From Planococcaceae bacterium Storch 2/2-2 (lineage in GTDB: Bacteria > Bacillota > Bacilli > Bacillales_A > Planococcaceae), in assembly GCA_009740415.1 (NCBI GenBank), contig WOYE01000009.1, positions 992,001-1,056,000 on the forward strand: a stretch of DNA of 64,000 nt, in the 5' to 3' direction. A program made the position numbers and the translations under genes. Below the pieces are notes generated by a model. The model did no database searches and had not been told where the DNA came from. It saw only the letters and a list, made by a program, of their open reading frames with translations. How positions within the stretch are numbered: the first letter of the stretch is position 1; every line of letters starts with the position of its first letter. Shown here in pieces: positions 44,081 through 54,318 of the stretch.

Positions 44081-44487
44081 TCGTTTCAAGTTCGTTTCCA
44101 AATGTTCAGTAGACGGATGCACTACTCATTCCGAACCTTTTTATGATCGTTCGCCTTCATCCGATTTTCGTACAAAAGTAGCCGAAAGACGAAAGCTCTC
44201 GTCCGGCCGCATTCGTGTCGCTCAGTCGACATTCATCGACCGACCGACCGATTAGCCAACGTAGCGATTCTACAATGATTCCTACATGTCGAATCCGATG
44301 GACGAATGAGATGAACCTTTCATCGTCTAGTATACCGCTTTTTTTCGTAAAAAAACCGTTAGATCGTCGGAGTCCGACAACTAACGGTTTTAGACGCTAT
44401 GTACGTCTTTTCTTATTTGAAAGAGAAGACCGATTAAGACAGCGGGTGCCGTCTGATCGTCAACGTCGTGCTGACGAGCATCTCTTC
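44081..44487. other. Intergenic region between trmK and cccA
   Basis: About 400 bp with the cccA terminator at its right side. The 260 bp before trmK are moderately GC-rich and should hold the trmK promoter, but I cannot fix a clear -35/-10 pair. No small gene, RNA or repeat is supported. Confidence 0.5.
44346..44391 (-). terminator. Intrinsic terminator after cccA
   Basis: Outer arms 44352-44362 and 44381-44391 (AAAACCGTTAG type) with a nested TCGGA/TCCGA stem, giving a branched hairpin; the minus strand continues into a U-run. It lies about 97 nt after the cccA stop. Confidence 0.85.
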
Positions 44488-45015
44488 TTACTTTTCTTCT
44501 GCAGCTTCTTCTTCAGCGTCTTTATCAGCGTCAGCATCCGCATCCGCTTCTTCTTCAGCATCCGCTTCGTCTGCTACTTCTTCCTCTACTTCTTCTTCAG
44601 CATTTGCATCTGCGTCTTCATCAGCCGCACCTGCATCTTCTGAACCTAAGCTAAGGATGTAGTCTACCATTTCGTCAAGGTTACCATCTGGAACGAGTCC
44701 GCCTGGCATTCCTGCATCAGTACCGTCTTTAATGATCGCTTTCACTTCGTCAGCTGATAAGCTAAGCCCTACGAGTGATGGGTTGTTTCCTTGTCCCGTT
44801 AAGTCACCACCGTGACATGCGATACATTGACCTTGAGCGAATTCTTCTGGATCAAAATCTCCAGCATCCGCAACATCTTCCGTGTCGCCTTCTTCTAGTT
44901 GTTTCGCAATTTCATTTTTCTGATCCATACCTACGAATGACATCGCAGTAATGAAGACGATTCCGAGCGCGAAAATAACGTAAAAAGGAACGACAGGGTT
45001 CTTTTGTTTCTTCAT
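44488..45015 (-). CDS. cccA: Membrane-anchored cytochrome c550 with long acidic tail
   Basis: Small c-type cytochrome that shuttles electrons on the outer face of the membrane. 175 residues: N-terminal anchor (about residues 8-28), heme domain with C64IACH68 (heme attachment) and a probable axial Met at about 103 (DAGMPGG), ending near residue 125 with the usual MVDYILSLG. The last 50 residues are an added tail with 28 Asp/Glu, 16 Ala and only two Lys, absent from Bacillus CccA (about 120 residues). The DNA of the tail is GCxGAx-type low-complexity repeat on the minus strand, prone to slippage. AGGGAGG-type ribosome binding site lies upstream of ATG 45015. Confidence 0.92.
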   Translation of the reverse strand: MKKQKNPVVPFYVIFALGIVFITAMSFVGMDQKNEIAKQLEEGDTEDVADAGDFDPEEFAQGQCIACHGGDLTGQGNNPSLVGLSLSADEVKAIIKDGTDAGMPGGLVPDGNLDEMVDYILSLGSEDAGAADEDADANAEEEVEEEVADEADAEEEADADADADKDAEEEAAEEK

Positions 45016-45267
45016 CGGTATTACCCTCCCTTATCAGGATTCTATTCTGTAAATGATACAGTTTACATTCCTATTGTACAGTAAAATTCCAAAAACGAAA
45101 AGACCAATTGCTACAATTCTTACGGATTCGTGAACTTTCGTTAATATGTTGTAACAATTCACGGAAATTCCATAGCAAACGATACGTTTCATTCACAGTT
45201 CCTTCACCGTTCGTTCATTTCACCGTGAAACGCTCCATTGCTTTCGACGAATGAACGAGCCTCTTTA

Positions 45268-45813
45268 TTATAACAGTAAAAAAATTGCAATCAAACCGAG
45301 GCCGGCAAAACCGGAAATTGTGAAATATAACAACTTCGTTCGACGTCCGAGCGACAACCATAACAAACAGTTCAAAACGAGGAGCCCGATCAAAACGTAG
45401 AGCGAATCGTGAAAAAATACGTCCCACGCATGGAGCGATGCACCGAGTAGTAAAAATGAGCCGATCGTCCAAGCGACCGGCCGAGCATCGTACGCATCTT
45501 GCGACAACCACTTCGCACCGAAAAAGAGAGCGACTGCAAATAATACGGTTGCAAGCGTCGGCACGAGCGGTGTACTCGTCATTAAAAACATCGTAACGAG
45601 CAATACGATACCGATGACACTCACACCGAATAGTCGCTTCCATACGCTCGACTTCGCTCGTTCATTCATCGAATCGTTCGCCGTAATATCATCTTCATCT
45701 TCGCCACCAGAATAAAGTGTCAGCAAAAAATCACAATAATGATCCGGCAATAACTTCGACTTTTTCCAATATTTAATTTCAGCGATGACGATTTTCTTTC
45801 GTTGCTCGTTCAT
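45268..45813 (-). CDS. Multi-spanning membrane protein of unknown function
   Basis: 181 residues. Soluble N-terminal part with IAEIKYWKKSKLLPDHYCDFLLTLYSGGE, which resembles the N-terminal motif of DUF2157-type membrane proteins, then five hydrophobic segments (about residues 66-180, for example VSVIGIVLLVTMFLMTS and LLYFTISGFAGLGLIAIFLLL). I do not know a function. I use the ATG at 45813, with AGGTG 6 nt upstream, rather than the GTG 9 nt before. It lies 17 nt after the sigA stop on the same strand with no terminator between, so it is probably the distal gene of the dnaG-sigA transcript. Confidence 0.7.
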   Translation of the reverse strand: MNEQRKKIVIAEIKYWKKSKLLPDHYCDFLLTLYSGGEDEDDITANDSMNERAKSSVWKRLFGVSVIGIVLLVTMFLMTSTPLVPTLATVLFAVALFFGAKWLSQDAYDARPVAWTIGSFLLLGASLHAWDVFFHDSLYVLIGLLVLNCLLWLSLGRRTKLLYFTISGFAGLGLIAIFLLL

Positions 45814-45830
45814 CCGTGTCACCTACCTAC

Positions 45831-47003
45831 TTATTCTAAAAAGTCTTTCAACCGTTTACTACGTGAAGGGTGACGCAACTTCCGGAGCGCTTTCGCTTCA
45901 ATTTGACGGATTCGTTCGCGCGTAACGCCGAACACTTTTCCGACTTCTTCTAACGTGCGTGTCCGACCGTCATCTAAGCCGAAACGGAGACGCAATACGT
46001 TTTCTTCACGGTCTGTCAACGTATCGAGAACGTCTTCCAGTTGCTCTTTTAACAATTCGTACGCCGCATGTTCAGAAGGCGATTGTGCTTCCGCATCTTC
46101 GATGAAGTCTCCTAAATGCGAGTCGTCTTCTTCGCCGATCGGCGTTTCGAGAGAGACAGGCTCTTGTGAAATTTTTAAAATTTCACGTACACGTTCTGCT
46201 GTTAAATCCATCTCTTCACCGATTTCTTCCGGCGTCGGTTCGCGTCCGAGATCTTGGAGCAATTGACGTTGTACGCGGATCAATTTATTGATCGTTTCGA
46301 CCATATGGACCGGGATACGGATCGTGCGGGCTTGGTCGGCGATCGCACGTGTAATCGCTTGACGAATCCACCACGTCGCATACGTACTAAATTTGAACCC
46401 TTTCGTATGGTCGAACTTTTCAACCGCTTTAATGAGCCCCATATTTCCTTCTTGAATTAAATCGAGGAACAACATCCCGCGACCGACGTATCGTTTCGCG
46501 ATACTGACGACGAGACGTAAGTTCGCTTCCGCCAAGTCATTTTTCGCATTTTCACCACGAATGATTAATAAATCTAATTCTTTATCGTAATAATCAGGAT
46601 CGTCTTCGCGGAGTTCGGCAAGTTTCTCTTCCGCTTCCATTCCTTCTAATATTTTAATCGCTAATTCGACTTCTTCGTCCCCTGTTAACAAATCGACGCG
46701 TCCAATTTCTTTCAAATACATACGGACGGGGTCATCGATCTTCACGTTGCGTGGCACGCTCAAGTCTTTCAACTTCACTTTGCTCTTTTTCTTCTCTTTC
46801 TCTTCCGGCGCTGGTGCATCGTCTCGGTCGAGCTCGATTCCTTCTTTTTCAATGTCGTCGAGCAACTGTTCGAACTGCTCCGGCTCCATTTCAACTTCGG
46901 ACAGCTGTTCTGTCACTTCGTCAAACGTTAAATTCCCACTTTTCTTCCCTAATTCGATTAACTGTTCTTTTGCTTCTTCTAATGTGACCGTTTTTTTCGT
47001 CAT
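45831..47003 (-). CDS. sigA: RNA polymerase primary sigma factor SigA
   Basis: Housekeeping sigma-70 factor. About 390 residues. Region 1.1 is present ([20 protein letters not shown]), then region 1.2 ([19 protein letters not shown]), region 2 ([57 protein letters not shown], in part), region 3 ([13 protein letters not shown]) and region 4 ([38 protein letters not shown]). Two ATG codons in a row follow GGAGG by 3 and 6 nt; I take the second (47003). Follows dnaG at once, as in the Bacillus macromolecular synthesis operon. Confidence 0.96.
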   Translation of the reverse strand: MTKKTVTLEEAKEQLIELGKKSGNLTFDEVTEQLSEVEMEPEQFEQLLDDIEKEGIELDRDDAPAPEEKEKKKSKVKLKDLSVPRNVKIDDPVRMYLKEIGRVDLLTGDEEVELAIKILEGMEAEEKLAELREDDPDYYDKELDLLIIRGENAKNDLAEANLRLVVSIAKRYVGRGMLFLDLIQEGNMGLIKAVEKFDHTKGFKFSTYATWWIRQAITRAIADQARTIRIPVHMVETINKLIRVQRQLLQDLGREPTPEEIGEEMDLTAERVREILKISQEPVSLETPIGEEDDSHLGDFIEDAEAQSPSEHAAYELLKEQLEDVLDTLTDREENVLRLRFGLDDGRTRTLEEVGKVFGVTRERIRQIEAKALRKLRHPSRSKRLKDFLE

Positions 47004-47017
47004 CATAGTCCTCCTTC

Positions 47018-48823
47018 TCACTTCGACCGTTCGAGTGATTGTTTTAATTGAACGACTTCTTTCATATGCTCCAATGCGCGTGTAAAGTCGTTCGCTCGCT
47101 CCGCTTCATGGATGAGCTGTTGGTGGTGCTTGATCGATTGCTCGATCCGTTCGCGTCTTAAATGAACGATACAATCTTCGACCGCTTGCTCATCGTTCGA
47201 CGTCAGCTCTAACGTCAACGCGTTGGCGACGATCGCGTGATGGTCGCGGTCCTCTAATTCGTTAATGAACAAATACGGGTCCGGTTCACCGCGTCGTTCA
47301 TAAAAGGCAGCGAGATGAATCATAATGACTCGAAACGCTTCGTCGTTAAAGACGTCTCCTTCTTCCATGATCCGTACGAAATGACGGTGATCGGTAAGCG
47401 CATAATACAATAACATACGTTCCGTATAATTGCGCTCAACAGGGCGTTCGACGACGAGTCTCGGCTTCATTTCTTTCGTTTCTTCACGTTCGGTACGCGC
47501 CCGTTTCGCTTCGTATTTCAACAACTGTTGTTCAATCGTCTCTGTTGAGACACCGGTTAAATCGCTTACGCGACGAACGGTTAATTCTTTTTCGATCGTC
47601 GACGTACTGAATGCGAGTTCTCGCAACACTTCGTCGATGAACTGTTCGATCTCATAATCGAGCGTTAAATTTTTACCTCTTTGGGCGTATTGAACGACGA
47701 ACGATAAAAACGAATGAGCGACGTCGAGGACGTTCCGTTGAAACGCCTCGGCTCCGTGTTTGGCTAAATAGTCGTCGGGGTCCATTCCGTTCGGTAACAG
47801 CGCAACTTTGACATGCATCCCTTCTTGCATCGCCAATTTGGCAAATCGATAAGAAGCGGTCCATCCTGCATCATCACCATCACAACAAATCGTCACTTCT
47901 TTCGTCATCCGCTTCATTTGATGGAGATGTTTCGTCGAAAGCGACGTTCCCATGACAGCGACGGTCTGTTCAATTCCGTGACGGGTCGAGGCGATGCTAT
48001 CCATAAACCCTTCATAGACGATCACTTCATTTTCTTTTCGAATGGCTCGCCGTGCGCGATGCGCGTTGTAGAGCACCGCACTTTTATCAAAGATCGGTGA
48101 CTCTGGGCTATTCATATACTTCGGTAATTTTTCATCTTTTTCAAGCAATCGCCCGGAAAACCCGACGACGCGTCCATTCTCATCTTCCAACGGGAACATA
48201 ATACGGTTTCTAAAACGATCGACCGCATGCTCTTGATAGTCGGTAGCGATCAACAAGCCTGCTTCGACCATTCGTTCTTCTTTATACCCGTCTTCTACTA
48301 AAACGGAACGTAACGCATCGTTTTGAGGGAGTGCCCAGCCGATGGAGTACGAAGAAAGCTCTTCTTCCGTAAATCCTCGCTCTAACAAATAGTTGAGCGC
48401 ACGTTCCCCTTCCACCGTATTCATGAGCAAATGGTGATAAAAATGAGCCGCTAGCTCGTGTGCATCGTAAAGATCGCGATGCCGTTCCATTTCCTCGGTC
48501 TTCCGCGCGCTCGCTTCAAACTGCGCCCCTTCTAAACCGGTTTCAATTCCGATCCGTTCGGCGAGTTGTTGCACCGCTTCTGGAAACGTTTTATTATCGT
48601 GTTCCATGACGAACGTAATCGCGCTACCCCCGGCGCCACATCCGAAACAGTAGTACAACTGTTTATCTTCTGAAACCGAGAAAGAAGGGGTATTTTCATC
48701 GTGAAAAGGGCAGAGCCCCGACCAATCTTTCCCCTTTTTCTCTAAATCGACGTATTCGCTAATAAGGGAGACGATATCTGTCTTCGACTGTACGGCTTCG
48801 ATGACATGTTGCTCAATTTTCAT
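47018..48823 (-). CDS. dnaG: DNA primase
   Basis: Makes RNA primers at the replication fork and binds the helicase DnaC/DnaB through its C-terminus. 601 residues. Zinc-binding domain with [26 protein letters not shown] (key residues C, H, C, C), RNA polymerase core with [32 protein letters not shown] motifs [12 protein letters not shown] and [11 protein letters not shown], and C-terminal helicase-interaction domain with the [13 protein letters not shown] helices. The start at 48823 follows AAGGGG by 4 nt (AAGGA further up); the longer in-frame version adds 7 residues over that site. Confidence 0.95.
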   Translation of the reverse strand: MKIEQHVIEAVQSKTDIVSLISEYVDLEKKGKDWSGLCPFHDENTPSFSVSEDKQLYYCFGCGAGGSAITFVMEHDNKTFPEAVQQLAERIGIETGLEGAQFEASARKTEEMERHRDLYDAHELAAHFYHHLLMNTVEGERALNYLLERGFTEEELSSYSIGWALPQNDALRSVLVEDGYKEERMVEAGLLIATDYQEHAVDRFRNRIMFPLEDENGRVVGFSGRLLEKDEKLPKYMNSPESPIFDKSAVLYNAHRARRAIRKENEVIVYEGFMDSIASTRHGIEQTVAVMGTSLSTKHLHQMKRMTKEVTICCDGDDAGWTASYRFAKLAMQEGMHVKVALLPNGMDPDDYLAKHGAEAFQRNVLDVAHSFLSFVVQYAQRGKNLTLDYEIEQFIDEVLRELAFSTSTIEKELTVRRVSDLTGVSTETIEQQLLKYEAKRARTEREETKEMKPRLVVERPVERNYTERMLLYYALTDHRHFVRIMEEGDVFNDEAFRVIMIHLAAFYERRGEPDPYLFINELEDRDHHAIVANALTLELTSNDEQAVEDCIVHLRRERIEQSIKHHQQLIHEAERANDFTRALEHMKEVVQLKQSLERSK

Positions 48824-48904
48824 AAAACCCCTTCCTTCTCTCATTCGGTAATTTCCCGATACTATACGTATTCGCTATCGGGGGTCGATTTCCTTTTTTA
48901 TTTT

Positions 48905-48940
48905 AAAAGAAAAGAAAACAAACCGACAGAACCGGTTTGT
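48905..48940 (-). terminator. Terminator after yqfL
   Basis: Arms 48918-48925 (ACAAACCG) and 48933-48940 (CGGTTTGT) with a 7-nt loop, followed by a U-rich stretch on the minus strand. It overlaps the yqfL stop codon and precedes dnaG. Confidence 0.8.
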
Positions 48941-49770
48941 CAATCCCCTAATTCGTGGTGGGTCGACTCATTCAATTGCGATAAGATGACGTTCGCGGTC
49001 TCTTCAACGGCACGATTCGTCACGTTAATGACCGTGCAACCGATTTTCGACGTCACTTCATAAAAATGTTCAATTTCTTGTTCGATTCTCGACACTTTCG
49101 CATAATTGGCATCGTCTCTTAACCCGAGTGACAAAAGACGTTCTTTTCGAATGCAATTTAACTTTTCGGGTGAAATGATCAGTCCGAAACATTTGTTCGG
49201 ATCGATTTCAAGCAATTCTTCAGGCGGGTCGACTTCTGGGACGAGTGGTACGTTCGCTACTTTGTACCGTTGGTTCGCTAAATATTGGGAAAGCGGCGTT
49301 TTCGATGTGCGCGATACGCCGATCAAGACGATATCAGCGAGTAAAACACCACGCGGGTCACGTCCGTCATCGTATTTCACCGCGAATTCAATCGCTTCGA
49401 TCTTTTTAAAATATTCTTCATCCAATTGTCGGACGAGCCCTGGCTCTTCAAACGGCTTTTCATCGAGGCGCGTTTCGATGACGTCGACCATCGGACCGAT
49501 TAAATCGATCGACTCTACTCCGTTTTCATCACAGTACGTTTTCATCAATTCACGCATTTCGCCTTTCACTAACGTGTAGACGACGAACGCGCGTTGACGT
49601 TTCGCTAAAAATGCAATTTCTTTCAATTGAATCGGTTCTTCTACGTTGGAAAATCGTTTCATCGACACGGTGTCAAGATCGAGTCGAAACTGACTGATCG
49701 CCGCTTTTGCGACGAGTTCGCCCGTTTCACCGACTGAATCCGAGACGATAAACATCGTTAATTGGGGCAT
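48940..49770 (-). CDS. yqfL: PPDK regulatory protein-family kinase/phosphorylase YqfL
   Basis: DUF299 (PSRP) protein: ADP-dependent kinase and Pi-dependent phosphorylase that controls PPDK or PEP synthase in other organisms; in Bacillus YqfL acts with CcpN on gluconeogenesis genes. 276 residues. N-terminal [19 protein letters not shown], the phosphate loop [19 protein letters not shown], and [36 protein letters not shown] lies 6 nt upstream of ATG 49770. It lies 17 nt after ccpN in the same transcript, the known ccpN-yqfL pair. Confidence 0.92.
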   Translation of the reverse strand: MPQLTMFIVSDSVGETGELVAKAAISQFRLDLDTVSMKRFSNVEEPIQLKEIAFLAKRQRAFVVYTLVKGEMRELMKTYCDENGVESIDLIGPMVDVIETRLDEKPFEEPGLVRQLDEEYFKKIEAIEFAVKYDDGRDPRGVLLADIVLIGVSRTSKTPLSQYLANQRYKVANVPLVPEVDPPEELLEIDPNKCFGLIISPEKLNCIRKERLLSLGLRDDANYAKVSRIEQEIEHFYEVTSKIGCTVINVTNRAVEETANVILSQLNESTHHELGD

Positions 49771-49787
49771 ACGGCCACCTCTTTCTC

Positions 49788-50426
49788 TTACAAATCATAC
49801 TCTTCCGCTAACGCAACGAAAGCGGCAGTAATATTCGTTTTCGTAATTCGTCCGACGACTTCGAATGCACCGTTCACTCGTTCTACGACAGGAAGGGCAT
49901 CGATTTGTCGGTCGATCATCTGTTTCGCTGCAGAAAGTAACGTATCTTTCTTTTGGCAATAAGCAATGTTCGGCATACGCGTCATAACGACGCTCGTCGG
50001 AATCGTCGTTAAATCGTTCCCACCGATACTCGTTCGTAACAAATCTTTTCTTGAAATGACACCGGACAGTTGGCGATTTCCATTCACGACGAAAAGTGTC
50101 CCGACGTCTTCTAAAAACATATGACAGATCGCATCGTACACCGTCATCGTTTCAGTGACGACGACCGGTAACGATTGAAAATCGCCAACTTTCATTTCAA
50201 TCATTTCATCCGCCATCGACTGCATCGGTTTTTTTCCTGAATAAAAATAACCGACACGTGGACGTGCTTCTAAAAAGCCTGCCATCGTCAAAATCGCAAG
50301 ATCTGGTCGAATCGTTGCTCGTGCTAAACCGAGCCGCTCGGCAATTTGTTCGCCGGTAATCGGTCCGTTGTATTTGACGATTTCTAAAATTTCTGTTTGG
50401 CGCTCGTTCAGTTCCAAATGTTTCAC
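49788..50426 (-). CDS. ccpN: Catabolite repressor CcpN
   Basis: Transcriptional repressor of gluconeogenic genes (gapB, pckA in Bacillus) during glycolysis; senses ATP/ADP through CBS domains. 212 residues. Winged helix-turn-helix at the N-terminus ([44 protein letters not shown], in part), then two CBS repeats (about residues 80-140 and 145-205: [47 protein letters not shown]). The start is GTG 50426, matching the family length, but AAGGCGG directly touches it; a TTG three codons later has better spacing. Confidence 0.92.
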   Translation of the reverse strand: MKHLELNERQTEILEIVKYNGPITGEQIAERLGLARATIRPDLAILTMAGFLEARPRVGYFYSGKKPMQSMADEMIEMKVGDFQSLPVVVTETMTVYDAICHMFLEDVGTLFVVNGNRQLSGVISRKDLLRTSIGGNDLTTIPTSVVMTRMPNIAYCQKKDTLLSAAKQMIDRQIDALPVVERVNGAFEVVGRITKTNITAAFVALAEEYDL

Positions 50427-50529
50427 CCGCCTTATCGTATAGTCGAACGTTTTTTCGGATCAATCGCCAATCGCTCTTCGTTATTATAGTACATCTTGCT
50501 CACGATTGCGATGCCCGGCACTTAGCAAG

Positions 50530-50558
50530 TTGCACCCCTCTCTATTGTATGATAAACT
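50530..50558 (+). promoter_or_regulatory. Candidate promoter of the glyQS T-box leader
   Basis: TTGCAC (50530-50535), 17-nt spacer, TAAACT (50553-50558), just upstream of the T-box leader and divergent from ccpN. Confidence 0.6.
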
Positions 50559-50569
50559 GAGGACAATAG

Positions 50570-50770
50570 AGCGATGAACGGTCAATAAGTACGTTGAAAC
50601 GAAAAGCGAGCAGCGATAGTGAAAGGCTGCACTTCAACAGAAACGGCAACCGGGAGCTTTCTTTTTCAAAGTGGATCGTTCGACTTGGAACGATCAATCG
50701 AGGTGGAACCGCGGGTCTAGCACTCGTCCTCGGGCAAATGTGCCCGGGTGACGGGTGCTTTTGTTATTTT
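50570..50770 (+). promoter_or_regulatory. Glycine T-box riboswitch
   Basis: tRNA-sensing leader of glyQS. The conserved T-box AGGTGGAACCGCG is at 50701-50713. It is followed by a terminator hairpin built from 50719-50764, with a CGGGCA/TGCCCG-type inner stem (about 50730-50747) and ending in a T-run. The T-box can pair with part of the terminator's 5' arm to form the antiterminator when uncharged tRNA binds. A stem I region lies at about 50570-50690; GGC (glycine) codons occur at 50646-50648 in the expected internal loop area. Start of stem I is approximate. Confidence 0.92.
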
Positions 50771-50796
50771 ATTCTATTTTATGGAGGGATTTTCAT

Positions 50797-52182
50797 ATGT
50801 TAAAGTACACAATGGAACAAATCGTTAGTTTATCAAAACAGCGTGGATTCGTCTTCCCTGGATCAGACATTTATGGCGGCCTTGCGAACACGTGGGATTA
50901 CGGTCCACTCGGTATCGAATTAAAAAATAACTTGAAAAAAGCATGGTGGAAAAAATTCATTCAAGAATCACCGTACAACGTCGGTTTAGACGCGGCGATT
51001 TTAATGAACCCGAACGTGTGGAAAGCATCCGGTCATACGGAAAACTTCAACGACCCGATGATCGACTGTAAAAAATGTAAATCACGCCACCGTGCGGATA
51101 AATTGATCGAAAACGCTGTTGAAGCGACTGGAAAAGAGATCGTCGTCGACGGACTCCCATTCGAAAAAATGGAAGAGCTCATCGCAGAGTACGACATTAC
51201 ATGTCCGACATGTGGTGCCCTCGATTATACTGAGATTCGTCAGTTTAACTTAATGTTCAAAACAAAACAAGGGGTTACAGACGATTCAGCGAACGATATT
51301 TTCCTCCGTCCTGAAACGGCACAAGGAATTTTCGTCAACTTCAAAAACGTTCAACGTTCAATGCGTAAAAAATTACCGTTCGGAATCGGACAAATCGGTA
51401 AAAGTTTCCGTAACGAAATTACACCGGGTAACTTCACATTCCGTACGCGTGAATTCGAACAGATGGAGCTCGAATTTTTCTGTAAACCAGGCGAAGATAA
51501 CGAATGGTACGAGTTTTGGCGCGACTATTCCGTCCAATTTTTAAAAGATCTCGGGATGACCGAAGAGTTCATGCGTCTCCGCGAACATACGGAAGATGAG
51601 TTGTCACACTACTCAAAAGGAACGGTCGACATCGAATACAAATTCCCATTCGGTTGGGGCGAATTATGGGGCATTGCGAACCGTACAGACTTCGACTTAA
51701 GCCGCCATATGGAACATTCAGGCGAAGACTTGAACTTCCTCGACCAAACGACAGGTGAAAAATTTGTACCGTACTGTATCGAACCTTCACTCGGTGCGGA
51801 CCGTGTCACACTCGCATTCCTTTGCGACGCATACGATGAAGAAGAGCTCGAAAATGGTGAGACACGTAACGTCTTACGTTTCCACCCAGCGCTCGCTCCT
51901 GTGAAAGCAGCAGTGCTTCCATTGTCTAAAAAATTGTCAGAAGAAGCAGGCGAAGTGTTCGCACAACTTGCGAAACATTTCCCAACACAATACGACGAAT
52001 CACAATCGATCGGTAAACGATACCGTCGTCAAGACGAAATCGGTACACCGTTCTGCGTCACGTACGACTTCGACTCAAAAGAAGACGGACAAGTGACGGT
52101 TCGTCACCGCGACTCGATGGAACAACACCGTATGCCGATTGCAGACGTTGCTGCTTACATCGAAAAACATCTCGAGTTTTAA
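50797..52182 (+). CDS. glyQS: Glycyl-tRNA synthetase, single-chain dimeric type
   Basis: Charges tRNA-Gly. 461 residues of the class II alpha2 (eukaryote/archaea-like) form, not the alpha2beta2 GlyQ/GlyS pair of Bacillus subtilis. Marks: [29 protein letters not shown] (key start), zinc-like [11 protein letters not shown] and [19 protein letters not shown], motif 2 [26 protein letters not shown] (in part), [16 protein letters not shown] (motif 3) and a C-terminal anticodon-binding domain from about residue 355. Start ATG 50797 with GGAGGG 8 nt upstream. Glycine T-box leader before it. It is on the plus strand, opposite to its neighbours, unlike Bacillus, where glyQS/glyQ glyS runs with recO. 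Confidence 0.96.
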   Translation: MLKYTMEQIVSLSKQRGFVFPGSDIYGGLANTWDYGPLGIELKNNLKKAWWKKFIQESPYNVGLDAAILMNPNVWKASGHTENFNDPMIDCKKCKSRHRADKLIENAVEATGKEIVVDGLPFEKMEELIAEYDITCPTCGALDYTEIRQFNLMFKTKQGVTDDSANDIFLRPETAQGIFVNFKNVQRSMRKKLPFGIGQIGKSFRNEITPGNFTFRTREFEQMELEFFCKPGEDNEWYEFWRDYSVQFLKDLGMTEEFMRLREHTEDELSHYSKGTVDIEYKFPFGWGELWGIANRTDFDLSRHMEHSGEDLNFLDQTTGEKFVPYCIEPSLGADRVTLAFLCDAYDEEELENGETRNVLRFHPALAPVKAAVLPLSKKLSEEAGEVFAQLAKHFPTQYDESQSIGKRYRRQDEIGTPFCVTYDFDSKEDGQVTVRHRDSMEQHRMPIADVAAYIEKHLEF

Positions 52183-52187
52183 TCGAA

Positions 52188-52225
52188 CGAAAAGCCTTGA
52201 AGCAAATGCTTCAAGGCTTTTTTTG
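52188..52225. terminator. Terminator after glyQS, possibly bidirectional
   Basis: 13-nt perfect arms (52191-52203 and 52208-52220, core GCCTTGAAGC) with a 4-nt loop and a seven-T run on the plus strand. Its right arm overlaps the recO stop; the minus strand also ends in four U. Confidence 0.92.
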
Positions 52226-52999
52226 TTCCCGTTTCGGCAACGGTGCGAGTTCCGGCGTCCGTTCCATCTGCTCTAAAAAACGACGGGATTTGAAATACAG
52301 TCCCGTTTCCTCATCATAGATCGTTCGGACGATCCGTTGAATGAAACGGATCGTTTCCGGCTTTAAGGAGACGTTTCCGATTTGATCGATCGGCACCGTC
52401 TGAAACATTCGGATGAGACGGACGATCGCCGGTGGAAGCGGAATGGCACGCGCGTCGACGTGAAAACAACGGTGGCAAAGTAAACCGATCTCTTTAAACG
52501 AATACGCAAACTGCCCTTCCGTCGCTCCACAACTCGCGCACTCGTGCACGACCGGATACGTCCCGTTCACAGGGAGTAGCTGCCATTCCACGAAAAGCGT
52601 AATGACCGCCGGGTCGTACCCTTCCTCTAATGCGCTGAACGCTTGAACGAGTAAGTGGTACACCCCTTTCGTCCGCGAATCATACGGCTCCGTCGATCGG
52701 TCGACGAGCTCTGCGATGTAACTCGCATACGCCATCGTTTTTAAATCGCTCTGAATCGAGCGCATCGATTCGATCAAATCGCCTTGTTGTAACGTCCCCA
52801 TCCCTTTTCCACTCGCGTAGACGAGATACGCTGCGTGAGCGAACGGTTGCGTCACGGCGGATAGACGACTCACTTGCTTTTTCGAACCGCGCGCCATGAC
52901 GGTCGCTTTTCCGACTTCTTTCGTAAACAAAGTGACAATTTCGTTCGTTTCTCCGTACGGAATCGCACGTAAGACGATCCCTTCCCACTTGTTTAACAA
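52211..52999 (-). CDS. recO: DNA repair protein RecO
   Basis: Recombination mediator that helps load RecA at gaps together with RecF and RecR. 262 residues. N-terminal OB fold (WEGIVLRAIPYGETNEIVTLFTKEVGKATVMARG, in part) and a C-terminal zinc finger CASCGATEGQFAYSFKEIGLLCHRC (four cysteines as C-x2-C and C-x2-C). Start is TTG at 52999, with AAGGGA 5-6 nt upstream. It lies 15 nt after era. The small gene yqzL, found between era and recO in Bacillus, is absent. Confidence 0.94.
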   Translation of the reverse strand: MLNKWEGIVLRAIPYGETNEIVTLFTKEVGKATVMARGSKKQVSRLSAVTQPFAHAAYLVYASGKGMGTLQQGDLIESMRSIQSDLKTMAYASYIAELVDRSTEPYDSRTKGVYHLLVQAFSALEEGYDPAVITLFVEWQLLPVNGTYPVVHECASCGATEGQFAYSFKEIGLLCHRCFHVDARAIPLPPAIVRLIRMFQTVPIDQIGNVSLKPETIRFIQRIVRTIYDEETGLYFKSRRFLEQMERTPELAPLPKREQKKP

Positions 53000-53014
53000 T
53001 CGCGTCCCTTCTTT

Positions 53015-53920
53015 CTAGTACTCTTCGTCGCGGAACCCGAGCTCACGAAGGTGAACTTGTTTATTGCGCCAATCTTTTTGCACTTTCACCCATAACTCCA
53101 AATACACTTTTGAACCGAGAAGACGTTCGATGTCGCGACGTGCTTCTGTTCCGACACGTTTCATCATCGTTCCGCCTTTCCCGATTAAAATTCCTTTTTG
53201 TGAACTTCGCTCTACGATGACGTTCGCCATAATGTGTAACTTCCCATTTTCTTCGCGTTCGATTTTTTCAATCGCAACAGCGACCGAGTGCGGAATTTCT
53301 TCACGCGTATGGTGGAGTACTTTTTCACGGATGAACTCCGCAATAATGAAGCGTTCCGGGTGGTCCGTCACTTGGTCGTCTGGGTAATATTGAGGCCCTT
53401 CTTGTAAGTACGACTCGATCAGCTCGTACAACCGGTCAACGTTATTTCCTTCAAGTGCCGAAATCGGAACGATTTCCGCAAAGTCGTATTCGTCCTCGTA
53501 CGACGCCACGATGCCTGGCAATTCGTCTGGGTGCACTTGGTCAATTTTGTTAATGACGAGAAAGACCGGTTCTTCCGTCCGTTTCAACAAATCGATGACG
53601 AAACGGTCGCCTGGTCCGATTTTTTGTGTCGCATTCACCATGAATAAAACGACGTCGACGTCTGGAATCGTCCGTTTCGCCGTACGTACCATGAAATCAC
53701 CGAGCGCATGTTTCGGTTTATGAATACCCGGTGTATCGATGAAGACGATTTGAGAATGGTCGCTCGTTACGACCCCTTGAATTTTATTACGTGTCGTCTG
53801 CGCTTTATCGCTCATAATGGCGATTTTTTGACCGACGAAACGGTTTAACAATGTTGATTTTCCTACGTTTGGTCGTCCGACAATCGAGACGAACCCTGAT
53901 TTAAATGGTTGATTTTCCAT
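53015..53920 (-). CDS. era: GTPase Era
   Basis: Ribosome assembly GTPase that binds 16S rRNA near its 3' end. 301 residues. G1 [14 protein letters not shown], switch G2 with TTRNKIQG, G3 DTPGI, G4 NKID and G5 SALEGNN; C-terminal KH domain with [21 protein letters not shown] and [14 protein letters not shown]. The start at 53920 has GGAGG 6 nt upstream; the longer in-frame version adds 23 residues of unlikely, Cys/Arg-rich sequence that lies inside cdd. Its start overlaps the cdd end by 20 nt. Confidence 0.96.
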   Translation of the reverse strand: MENQPFKSGFVSIVGRPNVGKSTLLNRFVGQKIAIMSDKAQTTRNKIQGVVTSDHSQIVFIDTPGIHKPKHALGDFMVRTAKRTIPDVDVVLFMVNATQKIGPGDRFVIDLLKRTEEPVFLVINKIDQVHPDELPGIVASYEDEYDFAEIVPISALEGNNVDRLYELIESYLQEGPQYYPDDQVTDHPERFIIAEFIREKVLHHTREEIPHSVAVAIEKIEREENGKLHIMANVIVERSSQKGILIGKGGTMMKRVGTEARRDIERLLGSKVYLELWVKVQKDWRNKQVHLRELGFRDEEY

Positions 53921-54308
53921 GAACATCCTCCTTCGTAAATGACAACGGCAGCAAGTCGCCAACCGTCGTTTCGTACACGTCACCTGCATCGTTCGTTAAA
54001 TAGACCGGTGTCGTTCGTTCACTAAATTCTTGCATCACTTGTCGACATGCCCCGCACGGCGCGATCGGTTCATCGGTCGATCCGATGATCGCAATGCGTG
54101 CGATCGATCGCTTTCCGTCGGAAACGGCTTTAAAAATCGCCGTACGCTCCGCACAATTCGTCAATGAGTACGACGCATTTTCAATGTTGCATCCGTCGTA
54201 GATCGAACCGTCGCTCATTTGAACGGCTGCTCCGACGTGAAAATTCGAATACGGAGCGTACGCGCGCGCTTTTGCTCGTTTCGCTCGTTCGATCAATTGT
54301 TCCTTCAT
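53901..54308 (-). CDS. cdd: Cytidine deaminase
   Basis: Zinc enzyme that deaminates cytidine and deoxycytidine to uridine forms for pyrimidine salvage. 135 residues, the short tetrameric form. Active site: [19 protein letters not shown] with Cys ligand and catalytic Glu, and [12 protein letters not shown] with the other two cysteines. Start ATG 54308 with AGGAG 6 nt upstream. The gene order pgpH-ybeY-dgkA-cdd-era is that of Bacillus. Confidence 0.95.
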   Translation of the reverse strand: MKEQLIERAKRAKARAYAPYSNFHVGAAVQMSDGSIYDGCNIENASYSLTNCAERTAIFKAVSDGKRSIARIAIIGSTDEPIAPCGACRQVMQEFSERTTPVYLTNDAGDVYETTVGDLLPLSFTKEDVHGKSTI

Positions 54309-54318
54309 CGTCTCTCTC

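Noticed and set aside
44468-44662. Plus-strand Ser/Ala-rich frame opposite the cytochrome tail
   Set aside because: It is the reverse of the Asp/Glu/Ala repeat of cccA; it has no ribosome binding site or domain and mirrors a real gene.
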